From contig NZ_LT670849.1 in the NCBI RefSeq assembly GCF_900142985.1, positions 1,550,001-1,614,000 on the forward strand: a stretch of 64,000 bases of DNA. The letters run 5' to 3'. Origin of the DNA: Bradyrhizobium erythrophlei. GTDB lineage: Bacteria; Pseudomonadota; Alphaproteobacteria; Rhizobiales; Xanthobacteraceae. Positions 16,116 to 23,391 of this stretch are shown here, in pieces; position 1 is the stretch's first letter, and the number at the start of each line of letters is the position of its first letter. The notes under the pieces were generated by a model. That model did not search any database. It saw nothing but the letters and a program-made list of their open reading frames with translations, and was not told where the DNA came from. The position numbers and the translations under genes were made by a program.

Positions 16116-17321
16116 TCAGGCGTGAAGCCGTAACGGCGGCAGCTCCGGCACCAGCGATGGCCCCGGCTCATAGACCGAGAGGCGATCCCGGCCCTCTTTC
16201 TTGGCGACATAAAGCGCATGGTCGGCCGCGGCAATCAGCCGGTCCGGGAACGCGCCGATGTCGCGGGTCCATTGCGCGACCCCGATCGAAACCGAGAGCG
16301 GGACCTCGTTGCCGACACAGCCAGCGGCATCCTCGCGGCAGACCTCGATGATGCGGCGGCCGATCACCGCGCCCTCGCGCAGCGTGGAAGCCGGCAGCAT
16401 GACGCAGAACTCGTCGCCACCGGTACGCGCCAAGAGGTCGCCGGGCCGTAGCCGCGTCTGCGCCATCAGCGTGAAATGCTGCAAGCAGGCGTCGCCCGCG
16501 GCATGGCCGTGGGTGTCATTGATGGTCTTGAAGTTGTCCAGATCGATCACCAGCAGCGCAAACGGCTGGCCGGAGCGATCGGACCGGGCGCATTCCTCGC
16601 CAAGGCGTTGCAGCAATTGCCGGCGATTGCCGACGCCGGTCAAGTCGTCCATCAGCGCGAGATCGGCGACCTCGTTGCGCAGCCGGTCCATCGCCATCAG
16701 GAGGAAGCCGAAGTTGCAGACCATGGACAGGAAGATCAGCGCCAGGATCATGACCGATTGCGGCGCGCTGGAATGGACAATGGTGAAATTGCTGCCGGCC
16801 TGAAGCAGTCTGTCGACCACGCGGAACGCACAGACGGCGATGATCACGATGACGACGAAGCCCGCAAGTCGCGCGCCGGCATTGACCTGGCCGTCTCGCT
16901 TCGGCAGCAGCAACGGCAGCGAGAGCGCGAGCGGCACCGACAGACCCGCGGAATAGATCAGGATGCGGATGGTCGCGCTATCGTAGGCAAAGATGAAGAC
17001 CGAGAGGCCGGCAAAGGTCAGCGCCGCGATCGCGGCCGTCTGCCCCCAGGGCACGGTCTCGCCGTAAAACCGCCGGACGCCCATCGCCGCAAGGCAAACC
17101 GCCAGAACCGCCGTCGTACCGGCAAACAACAGGGGGACGAGCGACTCCGTGACCGTCGTCCCCATCGCCAACACGGCCGCACCGACGATGGTGAACGCTG
17201 AACCGGTCCAGTACCGCGCTGCCTGAAGGGTCGGATAGCTGTGCAGGATGTAGGCCCAGATCAGACCGAGCGCGAGGAAATTGATAATGAACGCCGCCCA
17301 GAGCGTCGGAACGTTCAACAT
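16116..17321 (-). CDS. membrane diguanylate cyclase (GGDEF)
   Basis: A 401-residue inner-membrane enzyme that makes cyclic di-GMP from two GTP. Residues 1-220 contain about six hydrophobic segments in a MHYT/MASE-like arrangement, then a linker helix (MDRLRNEVADLALMDDLTGVGNRR) and the GGDEF domain at about 235-390. The active-site GGDEF motif near residue 300 is intact (RTGGDEFCVM), and RPGD five residues before it fits the RxxD inhibitory site, so product feedback is expected. There is no EAL domain. The ATG at 17321 follows a 625-base gene-free region. The membrane part probably senses an unknown signal. Confidence 0.9.
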   Translation of the reverse strand: MLNVPTLWAAFIINFLALGLIWAYILHSYPTLQAARYWTGSAFTIVGAAVLAMGTTVTESLVPLLFAGTTAVLAVCLAAMGVRRFYGETVPWGQTAAIAALTFAGLSVFIFAYDSATIRILIYSAGLSVPLALSLPLLLPKRDGQVNAGARLAGFVVIVIIAVCAFRVVDRLLQAGSNFTIVHSSAPQSVMILALIFLSMVCNFGFLLMAMDRLRNEVADLALMDDLTGVGNRRQLLQRLGEECARSDRSGQPFALLVIDLDNFKTINDTHGHAAGDACLQHFTLMAQTRLRPGDLLARTGGDEFCVMLPASTLREGAVIGRRIIEVCREDAAGCVGNEVPLSVSIGVAQWTRDIGAFPDRLIAAADHALYVAKKEGRDRLSVYEPGPSLVPELPPLRLHA

Positions 17322-17386
17322 GTAAATCCCAGAGCGATCATCCGCCCTGTCTCCCCGTTTTCAACCTGCCCAGCCACACGCGTGGC

Positions 17387-17441
17387 GGTTCAGAAGTCCG
17401 CATCATTGCTGCCGCGAGTTCGTCATGCGGACTTCTGAACC
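17387..17441. repeat. 17-bp perfect inverted repeat
   Basis: GGTTCAGAAGTCCGCAT (17387-17403) is exactly complementary to 17425-17441 with a 21-base loop. There is no T run, so it is not an ordinary terminator. Confidence 0.85.
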
Positions 17442-17468
17442 AAAGCCACACGAGATCAATAGGTTTGT

Positions 17469-17541
17469 TAGTGTCCTTTCGATTCCGAAATTCGAAACGT
17501 GGCTCCGAAAAATGCTACGAACTTCGGAATCGGGGCACTAG
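17469..17541. repeat. MITE-like element with imperfect terminal inverted repeats
   Basis: TTAGTGTCC..CGATTCCGAA at the left and TTCGGAATCGGGGCACTA at the right are inverted copies: CGATTCCGAA (17480-17489) pairs with TTCGGAATCG (17523-17532), and outer TAGTG pairs with CACTA. Total size about 73 bases, no coding capacity. It looks like a degenerate miniature inverted-repeat element or a two-site operator. Confidence 0.45.
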
Positions 17542-17946
17542 GACTATCCCCGTAGTCTTGTGGACCAAGATGCAACCGAGGCGCTTAACGGAGTCTCACC
17601 TTGGAAACCAAATCGGCGTCTTGGTTGTGAAATGCTGAAGGCGGCGGAAGGCGCCGTCACCGCCTTGCGGCGGCGGCCGCGTTAACCCAGGACTCACCAC
17701 GAGAGCGTCACAGCCGGCACGTTTTCACGGCGCGCGTGACGCGATTTGAAACACACGGCACTGCCGCCTTGCGCCAAAACACGCCAAAACGCGTAACTTC
17801 TGTGGATAACGAATGACACACGCGTGACAGCACGGGGCAGCGGCCTCCGAATCTGCTGGGATTACAGTTGAGGATATTGCGAGGCTGGCCCTCCGCCGAG
17901 CATGCCTCGTGTCGCGTTTCAATCCATTAACTCAAATGAGGATGCT

Positions 17947-18009
17947 ATGGCTAAGAAAGCGAAGAAGGCAAAGAAGGCGAAAAAGGCCAAGAAGGCGAAG
18001 AAGAAGTAA
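17947..18009 (+). CDS. 20-residue lysine/alanine repeat micropeptide
   Basis: ATG 17947 to TAA 18007-18009 encodes Met-Ala followed by near-perfect KKA repeats and a terminal KKK. GAGG stands about six bases before the ATG and a terminator follows at 18068-18091, so the ORF has the parts of a real gene. Codons for Lys alternate AAG and AAA and Ala alternates GCT, GCG, GCA and GCC, which argues for selection on protein rather than a simple DNA repeat. The sequence resembles the lysine/alanine tails of bacterial histone H1-like proteins and may bind nucleic acid; function unknown. Confidence 0.6.
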   Translation: MAKKAKKAKKAKKAKKAKKK

Positions 18010-18026
18010 CTTCGATACTTCTTTCA

Positions 18027-18055
18027 GCCCGGGTGGAGTTTAGCTCTGCCCGGGC
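18027..18055 (+). terminator. GC-rich hairpin after the micropeptide
   Basis: GCCCGGG (18027-18033) pairs with CCCGGGC (18049-18055), with inner GAG/CTC pairs extending the stem. No T run follows directly; it may assist the terminator just downstream. Confidence 0.55.
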
Positions 18056-18067
18056 ACCTAAAAAAAC

Positions 18068-18091
18068 GGCGGGCCTGTGGCTCGCCTTTTT
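18068..18091 (+). terminator. rho-independent terminator
   Basis: GGCGGGCC (18068-18075) pairs with GGCTCGCC (18079-18086) over a TGT loop with one G-T pair, followed by TTTTT. It ends the short transcript of the KKA micropeptide and separates it from the SDR gene. Confidence 0.85.
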
Positions 18092-18173
18092 CGTTTCGGC
18101 CTTGATGGCCCTTGATCCCGCCTGCCCGATCGATTTCAGTGGCACACCTCGCCTCTGTACGGAGTGATCCTTG

Positions 18174-19016
18174 ATGACTGCGATCCCCGGAGCCACCGTG
18201 GCTGTCACGGGAGCCGCGAGCGGCATCGGCCGCGCGCTCGCGATCGAGCTGGCCGCACGCGGCGCCGACCTTGCGCTCGCCGACCGCGACGAGGGCGGAC
18301 TTCAATCGACGGCGGCCGAAATCGCAAAAGCCTGGCAGCGAAAAGTCAGCATTCACCGCGCCGATATGGGCGATAGCGAACAAGTCGCCGGCTTTGCGCG
18401 CGAGGCGATCGCCGCCCACCCTTCTCTGAACATCCTGATCAACAATGCCGGCGTCTCGCTGCTCGGCCTGTTTCACGAAATCGATCAGGCGCAGATGGAG
18501 TGGCTGTTCAACATCAACTTCTGGGGCGCGGTGCACGCGACCCGCGCGTTCCTGCCGCATCTTTCAGGCCAGAAGGCCGCCCATATCGTCAACGTCTCCT
18601 CGATCTTCGGCATCATGGCCCCGCCCGGCCAGACCGCTTATTCGGCGGCGAAATTCGCCATTCGCGGCTTTTCGGAAGCCTTGCGCCACGAACTTCAGGC
18701 CTCTAGCGGCCCGGTTCGGCTCTCCGTGGTTCATCCCGGCGGCATCAAGACCAATATCGTGCGCAATTCACGTACGGGTTCAGCCATCACCGACAACGAA
18801 CGCCGCTCGCAAGCGATTGAACGGTTCGACGTCATCGCGCGAACGTCGGCGAAAGATGCGGCGCTGCGGATCATCAAGGGTATCGAGAGGAACGAGCCGC
18901 GCATCCTGATCGGCGGCGACGCCCGCTTCATGGACATCCTGCAGCGTTTCCGCCCCGCCACCTACTGGAGCGTGATGGCCAGGCGCATCGAGAAGATGTC
19001 GAAGCGGGGGAAGTGA
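18174..19016 (+). CDS. short-chain dehydrogenase/reductase
   Basis: A 280-residue classical SDR, an NAD(P)-dependent oxidoreductase of unknown substrate. The cofactor motif TGAASGIG lies at about 13-20, with ADRDEGG after beta-2 (acidic, which favours NAD or allows NADP), NNAG near 90, catalytic Ser in NVSSIFG and the YSAAK active site (YxxxK) near 160, followed by PGGIKT. The final 45 residues are a helical tail typical of SDRs acting on lipids. Start ATG 18174 is preceded by GGAG; the TTG at 18171 adds only one residue. A hairpin at its stop probably ends the transcript. Confidence 0.9.
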   Translation: MTAIPGATVAVTGAASGIGRALAIELAARGADLALADRDEGGLQSTAAEIAKAWQRKVSIHRADMGDSEQVAGFAREAIAAHPSLNILINNAGVSLLGLFHEIDQAQMEWLFNINFWGAVHATRAFLPHLSGQKAAHIVNVSSIFGIMAPPGQTAYSAAKFAIRGFSEALRHELQASSGPVRLSVVHPGGIKTNIVRNSRTGSAITDNERRSQAIERFDVIARTSAKDAALRIIKGIERNEPRILIGGDARFMDILQRFRPATYWSVMARRIEKMSKRGK

Positions 19017-19138
19017 CGTAGGCGCATTTTGGCGCCTACGTCATCCCGGGGCGTGAGCAAAGCGAACGAACCCGGGATCTCGAAGTTGCGGCACGATGGA
19101 TTCCGGGTTCAGCCCTGCGGGCTGCCCCGGAATGACGT
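19014..19138. repeat. hairpin plus CGTCATCCCGGGG-type dispersed repeat
   Basis: A 12-bp stem TGACGTAGGCGC (19014-19025) with GCGCCTACGTCA (19032-19043) overlaps the SDR stop. It runs into a larger repeat (GTCATCCCGGGGCG .. CCCCGGAATGACGTC, about 19039-19138) of the family noted at several other sites. Confidence 0.65.
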
Positions 19139-19149
19139 CTTTCGTGGAG

Positions 19150-19761
19150 TCACCTCTCCGCGAAAGCGAGCTTCACGCCCAGCAGCGCAAAGCCGCCGGC
19201 AAAGGCGCGGCGCAGCCACGCCAGCACGGTCGGCCGGCTCACGACGTGGTCGCGAACCCCCGCCGCGAACAGGCCGTACAGCACGAACACGACGAAGGTC
19301 ATGACCATGAAGGTCGTGGAGAGTTCGAGCATCCGTGCCAGTGGATGCACCTCGTCGGCCGAAATGAACTGCGGCAGGAAAGCGAGGAAGAAAATCGAGA
19401 GTTTTGGGTTGAGGATGTTGATCAGAAAGCCGCGCACGATCACCCGCGCCTCGGCTGGCCCGCTTTTCGACGCATCGACCGACAGAGCTCCCTCCTCGCG
19501 TAGCGACTGCCAGGCCATGTACAGGAGATAGCCGACGCCGAGCCATTTCAACGCCGCAAAGGCGAGAGCGCTGGCGTGCAGCACCGCCGCAAGCCCGACC
19601 ATCGCGGCCATCATGGCCGGCAGGATGCCGAGCGTGCAGCCGATGCTGGCCGCGACCGCGGTGCGTGCACCACCTTTCAACCCCGCGGCCAGCGTATAGA
19701 GCACGCCGGTGCCGGGCGAGACCACTACGATCAGAGAGGTCAACAAAAAGGCCCAGGACAT
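19150..19761 (-). CDS. LysE/RhtB-family amino-acid exporter
   Basis: A 203-residue inner-membrane exporter with about six hydrophobic helices. The family signature SPGTGVLYTLAAGLKGG (about 15-31) and the ILNPKLSIFFLAFLPQF motif (about 115-131) are both present. LysE/RhtB proteins export amino acids or their analogues using the proton gradient; the substrate cannot be read. The start at ATG 19761 is chosen because it follows the upstream stop TGA (19765-19763) by one base, giving TGAGATG with GGAG upstream. This suggests translational coupling to the transglycosylase gene although the functions are unrelated. Confidence 0.85.
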   Translation of the reverse strand: MSWAFLLTSLIVVVSPGTGVLYTLAAGLKGGARTAVAASIGCTLGILPAMMAAMVGLAAVLHASALAFAALKWLGVGYLLYMAWQSLREEGALSVDASKSGPAEARVIVRGFLINILNPKLSIFFLAFLPQFISADEVHPLARMLELSTTFMVMTFVVFVLYGLFAAGVRDHVVSRPTVLAWLRRAFAGGFALLGVKLAFAER

Positions 19762-19762
19762 C

Positions 19763-20569
19763 TCATCTCCCAACTAACTGGTCAGCAAAATACGCAATCG
19801 TCTTGCGATAGATCACCGCGTGATTCCACTCGCGCATCGCCTCGAAATTCGCCGAACCCTCGCCGTAGGGCGCACCCATCTTGAAGCCGTTGGTGTGCAG
19901 AAGGTTGGCGGTCGACGCCAGCACATCGGCGACGCTATGGCGCAGGTCGACGCGGCCGTCGCCGTCGAAATCGACGCCGTATTTGATGTAGGACGATGGC
20001 AGAAACTGCGTCTGCCCGATCTCGCCGGCATAGGCCCCGATCATCTCACGCAACGGAAGATCGCCGCGCTGGAGGATTTGCAGCGCCGCCAGCAGTTCGC
20101 CCTGGAATAGCTCGGTGCGGCGGCAATCGTGCGCCATGGTCGCGAGCACGCGAAACACCGGCAGCTTGCCCATGTCGCCCTTGCCGAAGTCGCTTTCGAG
20201 CCCCCAGATCGCAACCAGGATCTGCCGCGGCACGCCGTATTTGGCCTCGATGCTCGAGAGCAGTCCGGCATAGCGTTGCAGCATCGCGCGCCCGCCATTG
20301 ATACGGCCGGAGCCGACGCGGGTCGAAACGTACTGCTCGAAGGTTTTCGTGAAGGTGCCGCGCTGGCGGCGGTCGAAGGCGAGCACGCCCAAATCCTGCT
20401 GCACGCCGCCGAGCGCTTCCGCAATCGTGGCTTGCGAGATGCCGGCGGAGGTTGCCTCAGTGGAGATGTTCTGGACGAAGGCGCGGAAATCCCCGCCGCA
20501 GCGCGCGGCGAATGCGGGGGTGGCAAGCGTCAACGCACACGCAAGCGTAGCGAGGCGAAATTTCAACAT
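19763..20569 (-). CDS. MltB-like lytic murein transglycosylase
   Basis: A 268-residue periplasmic enzyme that cleaves the MurNAc-GlcNAc bond with formation of 1,6-anhydroMurNAc. The signal peptide is residues 1-21 (LATLACALTLATPAFA). The catalytic Glu is in AIWGLESDFG, and family motifs IGAYAGEIGQTQFLPSSY and NLLHTNGFKMG follow. There is no lipobox, so it should be soluble. A homologous gene stands directly upstream on the same strand with a repeat between them, which looks like an old tandem duplication. The product is probably involved in cell-wall remodelling. Confidence 0.88.
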   Translation of the reverse strand: MLKFRLATLACALTLATPAFAARCGGDFRAFVQNISTEATSAGISQATIAEALGGVQQDLGVLAFDRRQRGTFTKTFEQYVSTRVGSGRINGGRAMLQRYAGLLSSIEAKYGVPRQILVAIWGLESDFGKGDMGKLPVFRVLATMAHDCRRTELFQGELLAALQILQRGDLPLREMIGAYAGEIGQTQFLPSSYIKYGVDFDGDGRVDLRHSVADVLASTANLLHTNGFKMGAPYGEGSANFEAMREWNHAVIYRKTIAYFADQLVGR

Positions 20570-20604
20570 TTTACGTTTCGCTCCAATTCGGAAATGATTT
20601 GCCT

Positions 20605-20684
20605 GTCATTGCGAGCGAAGCGAAGCAATCCAGAAGCGCCCAAAAGACTGGATTGCTTCGTCGCTCACGCTCCTCGCAATGACG
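20605..20684. repeat. dispersed CATTGCGAGCGAAG inverted repeat
   Basis: GTCATTGCGAGCGAAGCGAA..CAATCCAG (20605-20633) is inverted as CTGGATTGCTTCG..CTCGCAATGACGG (20648-20684). A related copy lies at about 54105-54221. It separates the two transglycosylase genes. Confidence 0.85.
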
Positions 20685-20696
20685 GCTGACGAACCC

Positions 20697-21491
20697 TCAC
20701 TCGCCGTCGATCTGGCGTCCCATCAGCGCGATCGCCTGTTGATAGACGCTGGCCGCATTCCATTCCTGGATCGCCGCGAAATTCGGTTGGCCGGGCTGAT
20801 AGCCGGCGCCGGCCCGCCAGCCGTGCGCTTTCAGGTAATTCGCGGTCGAGGACAGCGCGCCGGATGCGCTTTCGAGGTTGCCGACGCCGTATTCCAGCAT
20901 CGTCTTGGGCAAGAACTGCGTCTGGCCGATCTCGCCATGCATCGAGCCGCGCTGGCCCGCCGACAGCGTGCCGCGATCGATCAGCTTCAGCGCCGCGTAA
21001 AGCTGGTCGGTGAAATATTCCGGCCGGCGGCAATCGTAAGCCAGCGTCGCGATCGACGAGAGCATGTTCTGGTTGCCATGCTGGCTGCCGAAGGCGGTCT
21101 CCATGCCCCAGATCGCGATCAGCGGCCCTGCCGGCACGCCATACCGCTGCTCGATCGACGCGAACAGCGCCGCGTTCCTTTGCTTCATGGCGCGGCCGCG
21201 GGACACGACTGCGGCCGCCCCGCGTTTGACCATGAACTGATCGAGCGACAGCTTGAAACTGTGCATGCTGCGATCGGCGTTGATGGTCGCTTGCGCATAA
21301 TTCGCCGCCATCAGCGCTGAAATCCCGGTGGCGCCGATGCCCTTGGCGCGCGCCTCGCCGGCAAACTGCTGCTTCCAGCCCTCGAAACCGCTCGCCCCGT
21401 TGCCGCATTGGGCGGCCCCGGCCTGCGAGCTGAGGCATGCGAGCACGGTGAGTGCAGAAAAAGCAGCAGTCAGTCCCTTGGTCATGGTCAT
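20697..21491 (-). CDS. MltB-like lytic murein transglycosylase (second copy)
   Basis: A 264-residue secreted paralogue of the gene at 19763-20569. The signal peptide (about 1-26) ends in SQAGA-AQ. The catalytic Glu lies in AIWGMETAFG, and GEIGQTQFLPKTMLEYGV and ANYLKAHGWRAG match the family and the paralogue. The two differ in the N-terminal helical region, suggesting different substrate length preference or localisation. No lipobox. Transcription is probably separate from the downstream copy because a repeat of about 80 bases lies between them. Confidence 0.88.
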   Translation of the reverse strand: MTMTKGLTAAFSALTVLACLSSQAGAAQCGNGASGFEGWKQQFAGEARAKGIGATGISALMAANYAQATINADRSMHSFKLSLDQFMVKRGAAAVVSRGRAMKQRNAALFASIEQRYGVPAGPLIAIWGMETAFGSQHGNQNMLSSIATLAYDCRRPEYFTDQLYAALKLIDRGTLSAGQRGSMHGEIGQTQFLPKTMLEYGVGNLESASGALSSTANYLKAHGWRAGAGYQPGQPNFAAIQEWNAASVYQQAIALMGRQIDGE

Positions 21492-21589
21492 CAGGAAGGT
21501 TCCTCACGTGGACGCGGGCGCACCTTACGTCATCCTGAAGCCTAACGGAAATGCCGGTTCCGCGGTATGACAGCCGCCTTGGTTTCGGT

Positions 21590-21625
21590 ATCGAGATGCA
21601 TCGCCATCGGGCGATGCATCTCGAT
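21590..21625. terminator. 16-bp perfect hairpin
   Basis: ATCGAGATGCATCGCC pairs perfectly with GGCGATGCATCTCGAT over an ATCG loop, just after the stop of the minus-strand hydrolase (21644). No T run on either strand; it may act as transcript-end structure. Confidence 0.6.
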
Positions 21626-21643
21626 GGGCTCGTGAGAGCCGCT

Positions 21644-22528
21644 TCATCGCTTCAGAAATTTGCGAATCTCTTCTCCGATCTCGTGCGCATGCGTTTCCAG
21701 CGCAAAATGACCGGTGTCGAAGAAGCGTACCGTCGCATCGGGGATATCGCGCTTGAACGCCTCCGCGCCCGGCGGCAGGAAGAACGGATCGTTCTTGCCC
21801 CACACCGCCAGGAACGCCGGCTTGTGCTTTCGGAAGTAGTTCTGGAACGCCGGATAGAGCGCGATGTTACTCTTGTAGTCGCCCATCAGATCGAGCTGGA
21901 TTTCATCCGCGCCGGGACGCGCGAGATAGAAGTTGTCGAGCGAGTGGCCATCCGGCGATACAGCGGCCTCGTCAGTGACGCCATGGGTGTATTGCCAGCG
22001 CGTCGTTTCCGGCGCGAGAAAGGCGCGCAGGCCATTGCGATTTTCCAGGGACGGGTTTTGCCAATAGGCGCGGATCGGATTCCAGCCCTCGCTCAGACCC
22101 TCTTCATAGGCGTTGCCGTTTTGCGAAATGATCGCAGTGATCCGCTCGGGATGGCGTATCGCGAGGCGGAAGCCGGTCGGCGCGCCATAGTCGAACACAT
22201 AAACTGCGAAGCGATCGAAGCCGATCACTTCGGTAAAGCGCTCGATCACCTCGGCAATATGATCGAACGTGTAGCTGAACTTTTCGCGTGGCGGCATGTC
22301 GGACTGGCCGAAGCCCGGCAGGTCCGGCGCAACGACGTGAAAGTCATCCGACAACTCCGGAATCAAATCGCGGAACATGTGGCCCGAGCTCGGAAAGCCG
22401 TGAAGCAGCAGAAGCTTTGGCGCGCCTTCCTGGCCGGCTTCCCGGTAAAACACCTTGAAACCGTCGACGTCGGCCTTCTTGTACCGCACGACTGACGTTG
22501 CATTTGCCGACATTGTATTTTCTGACAT
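21644..22528 (-). CDS. alpha/beta hydrolase with Asp nucleophile (epoxide hydrolase/haloalkane dehalogenase type)
   Basis: A 294-residue cytoplasmic alpha/beta hydrolase. LLLLHGFPSS at about 39-48 supplies the oxyanion hole. The nucleophile elbow is VYVFDYGAP with Asp113 rather than Ser, the arrangement of epoxide hydrolases and haloalkane dehalogenases, which work through an alkyl-enzyme ester. The catalytic His is in FDTGHFALE near 277. The ATG at 22528 has an AAGGAG ribosome binding site. It lies 30 bases downstream of another hydrolase gene on the same strand, and both are divergent from a CGNR regulator, so the set may be one regulated detoxification unit. Substrate unknown. Confidence 0.85.
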   Translation of the reverse strand: MSENTMSANATSVVRYKKADVDGFKVFYREAGQEGAPKLLLLHGFPSSGHMFRDLIPELSDDFHVVAPDLPGFGQSDMPPREKFSYTFDHIAEVIERFTEVIGFDRFAVYVFDYGAPTGFRLAIRHPERITAIISQNGNAYEEGLSEGWNPIRAYWQNPSLENRNGLRAFLAPETTRWQYTHGVTDEAAVSPDGHSLDNFYLARPGADEIQLDLMGDYKSNIALYPAFQNYFRKHKPAFLAVWGKNDPFFLPPGAEAFKRDIPDATVRFFDTGHFALETHAHEIGEEIRKFLKR

Positions 22529-22558
22529 GGGATTTCTCCTTCTTGCTGGATTGGATGC

Positions 22559-23251
22559 TTACGCCGCCACGCTGCGGATGGCCTCACGGATGATTTCGAC
22601 GACGATATGGGGCGCGGTGACGATCGGCGCGTGATCCACCGCATGCGCCCTCACCGTCGCTCCCATCCGCTTCGCCATGAAGCGCTGCGTTTCCGCGAGA
22701 ATCATGCGGTCGTCTTCCGCGAGCAGGAACCAGCTCGGCACATCCTTCCAGAGCGGACGGCCGACCGGCACCGTGATGCAGGCCGGCGAGATCGGCCGCT
22801 GCACGGCCGACAGCACCGCCAGATCGTCCGCGCTCGCTTGCTGCGCAAAGGCATTCTTGAACGCTTCGTCGGGCAGCCAGATCAGACCGTTGTCGTCAGG
22901 GGCAAGCTTCGGCGCCAGCGGATGCGGGGCTGCGCGATAGAAGACGTCGGCGACTTTCTCGCCTTCATCGGGCGCAAGGGCTGTGACATAGACCAGCGCC
23001 TTGACGTTCTTTGCTTTGGTTTCGGCGATGACTGCGCCGGCATAGGCGTGCCCGGCCAGCACCACCGGTCCTTCGAGGCGCGCCAGCGAGCGATCAAGCG
23101 CTGCGACATCATCGGCCAGCGAGGTCAGCGGCAGCGGAGCCGCCACCACATTCACGCCTTCCAACTTGAGCGCCGCAATGACGCGCGCCCAGCTCGATCC
23201 ATCCGCCCAGGCTCCGTGCGCCAGCACCACGTTCACGTTCTTGGCTGCCAT
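22559..23251 (-). CDS. alpha/beta hydrolase-like protein lacking the nucleophile Ser
   Basis: A 230-residue protein of the small EstC/salicylate-esterase-like alpha/beta hydrolase family. VVLAHGAWADGSSW at the N-terminus forms the oxyanion strand and AVDHAPIVTAP near 213 supplies the His. The nucleophile elbow, usually G-H-S-Y-G-G, reads G-H-A-Y-A-G with Ala69 in place of Ser; the DNA is unambiguous. It may therefore be a binding protein or a non-canonical enzyme; I recall the same elbow in other Bradyrhizobium members, so it is unlikely to be a recent mutation. AAGGAG precedes the ATG at 23251. It is first gene of the minus-strand pair. Confidence 0.82.
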   Translation of the reverse strand: MAAKNVNVVLAHGAWADGSSWARVIAALKLEGVNVVAAPLPLTSLADDVAALDRSLARLEGPVVLAGHAYAGAVIAETKAKNVKALVYVTALAPDEGEKVADVFYRAAPHPLAPKLAPDDNGLIWLPDEAFKNAFAQQASADDLAVLSAVQRPISPACITVPVGRPLWKDVPSWFLLAEDDRMILAETQRFMAKRMGATVRAHAVDHAPIVTAPHIVVEIIREAIRSVAA

Positions 23252-23266
23252 TTCGAGCTCCTTTTC

Positions 23267-23315
23267 GTAACCTGTTAATTGCCTATTGACAGGTTACTAC
23301 CATCGGGCTAGTAAC
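23267..23315. promoter_or_regulatory. promoter and operator of the divergent CGNR/hydrolase locus
   Basis: A plus-strand promoter TTGACA (23286-23291) with a 17-base spacer and TAGTAA (23309-23314) is interleaved with two inverted repeats: GTAACCTGT (23267-23275) with ACAGGTTAC (23289-23297), and GTTACTA (23293-23299) with TAGTAAC (23309-23315). GGTTAC recurs at about 23335. Such stacking over -35 and -10 is typical of repressor binding. Confidence 0.7.
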
Positions 23316-23391
23316 TGGTCAAGTAGTATTTTAAAGGTTACTTTCCGAGACGCTTTCGGAACTTCAGCAATCAAGGGAAACGTTTTTGCCC

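Larger units (their letters stand above)
17322..17946. other. 625-base region without protein genes
   Basis: It holds two inverted-repeat structures (17387-17441 and about 17469-17541) and the promoter and leader of the micropeptide gene at 17947. The minus-strand frame 17725-17922 has no coding character. Confidence 0.5.

Noticed and set aside
16476..17201. Plus-strand frame of 241 codons
   Set aside because: Arg/Asp/Gln-rich shadow of the GGDEF protein.
17725..17922. Minus-strand frame in the gene-free region
   Set aside because: Cys/Arg-rich translation without signal, membrane segment or ribosome binding site.
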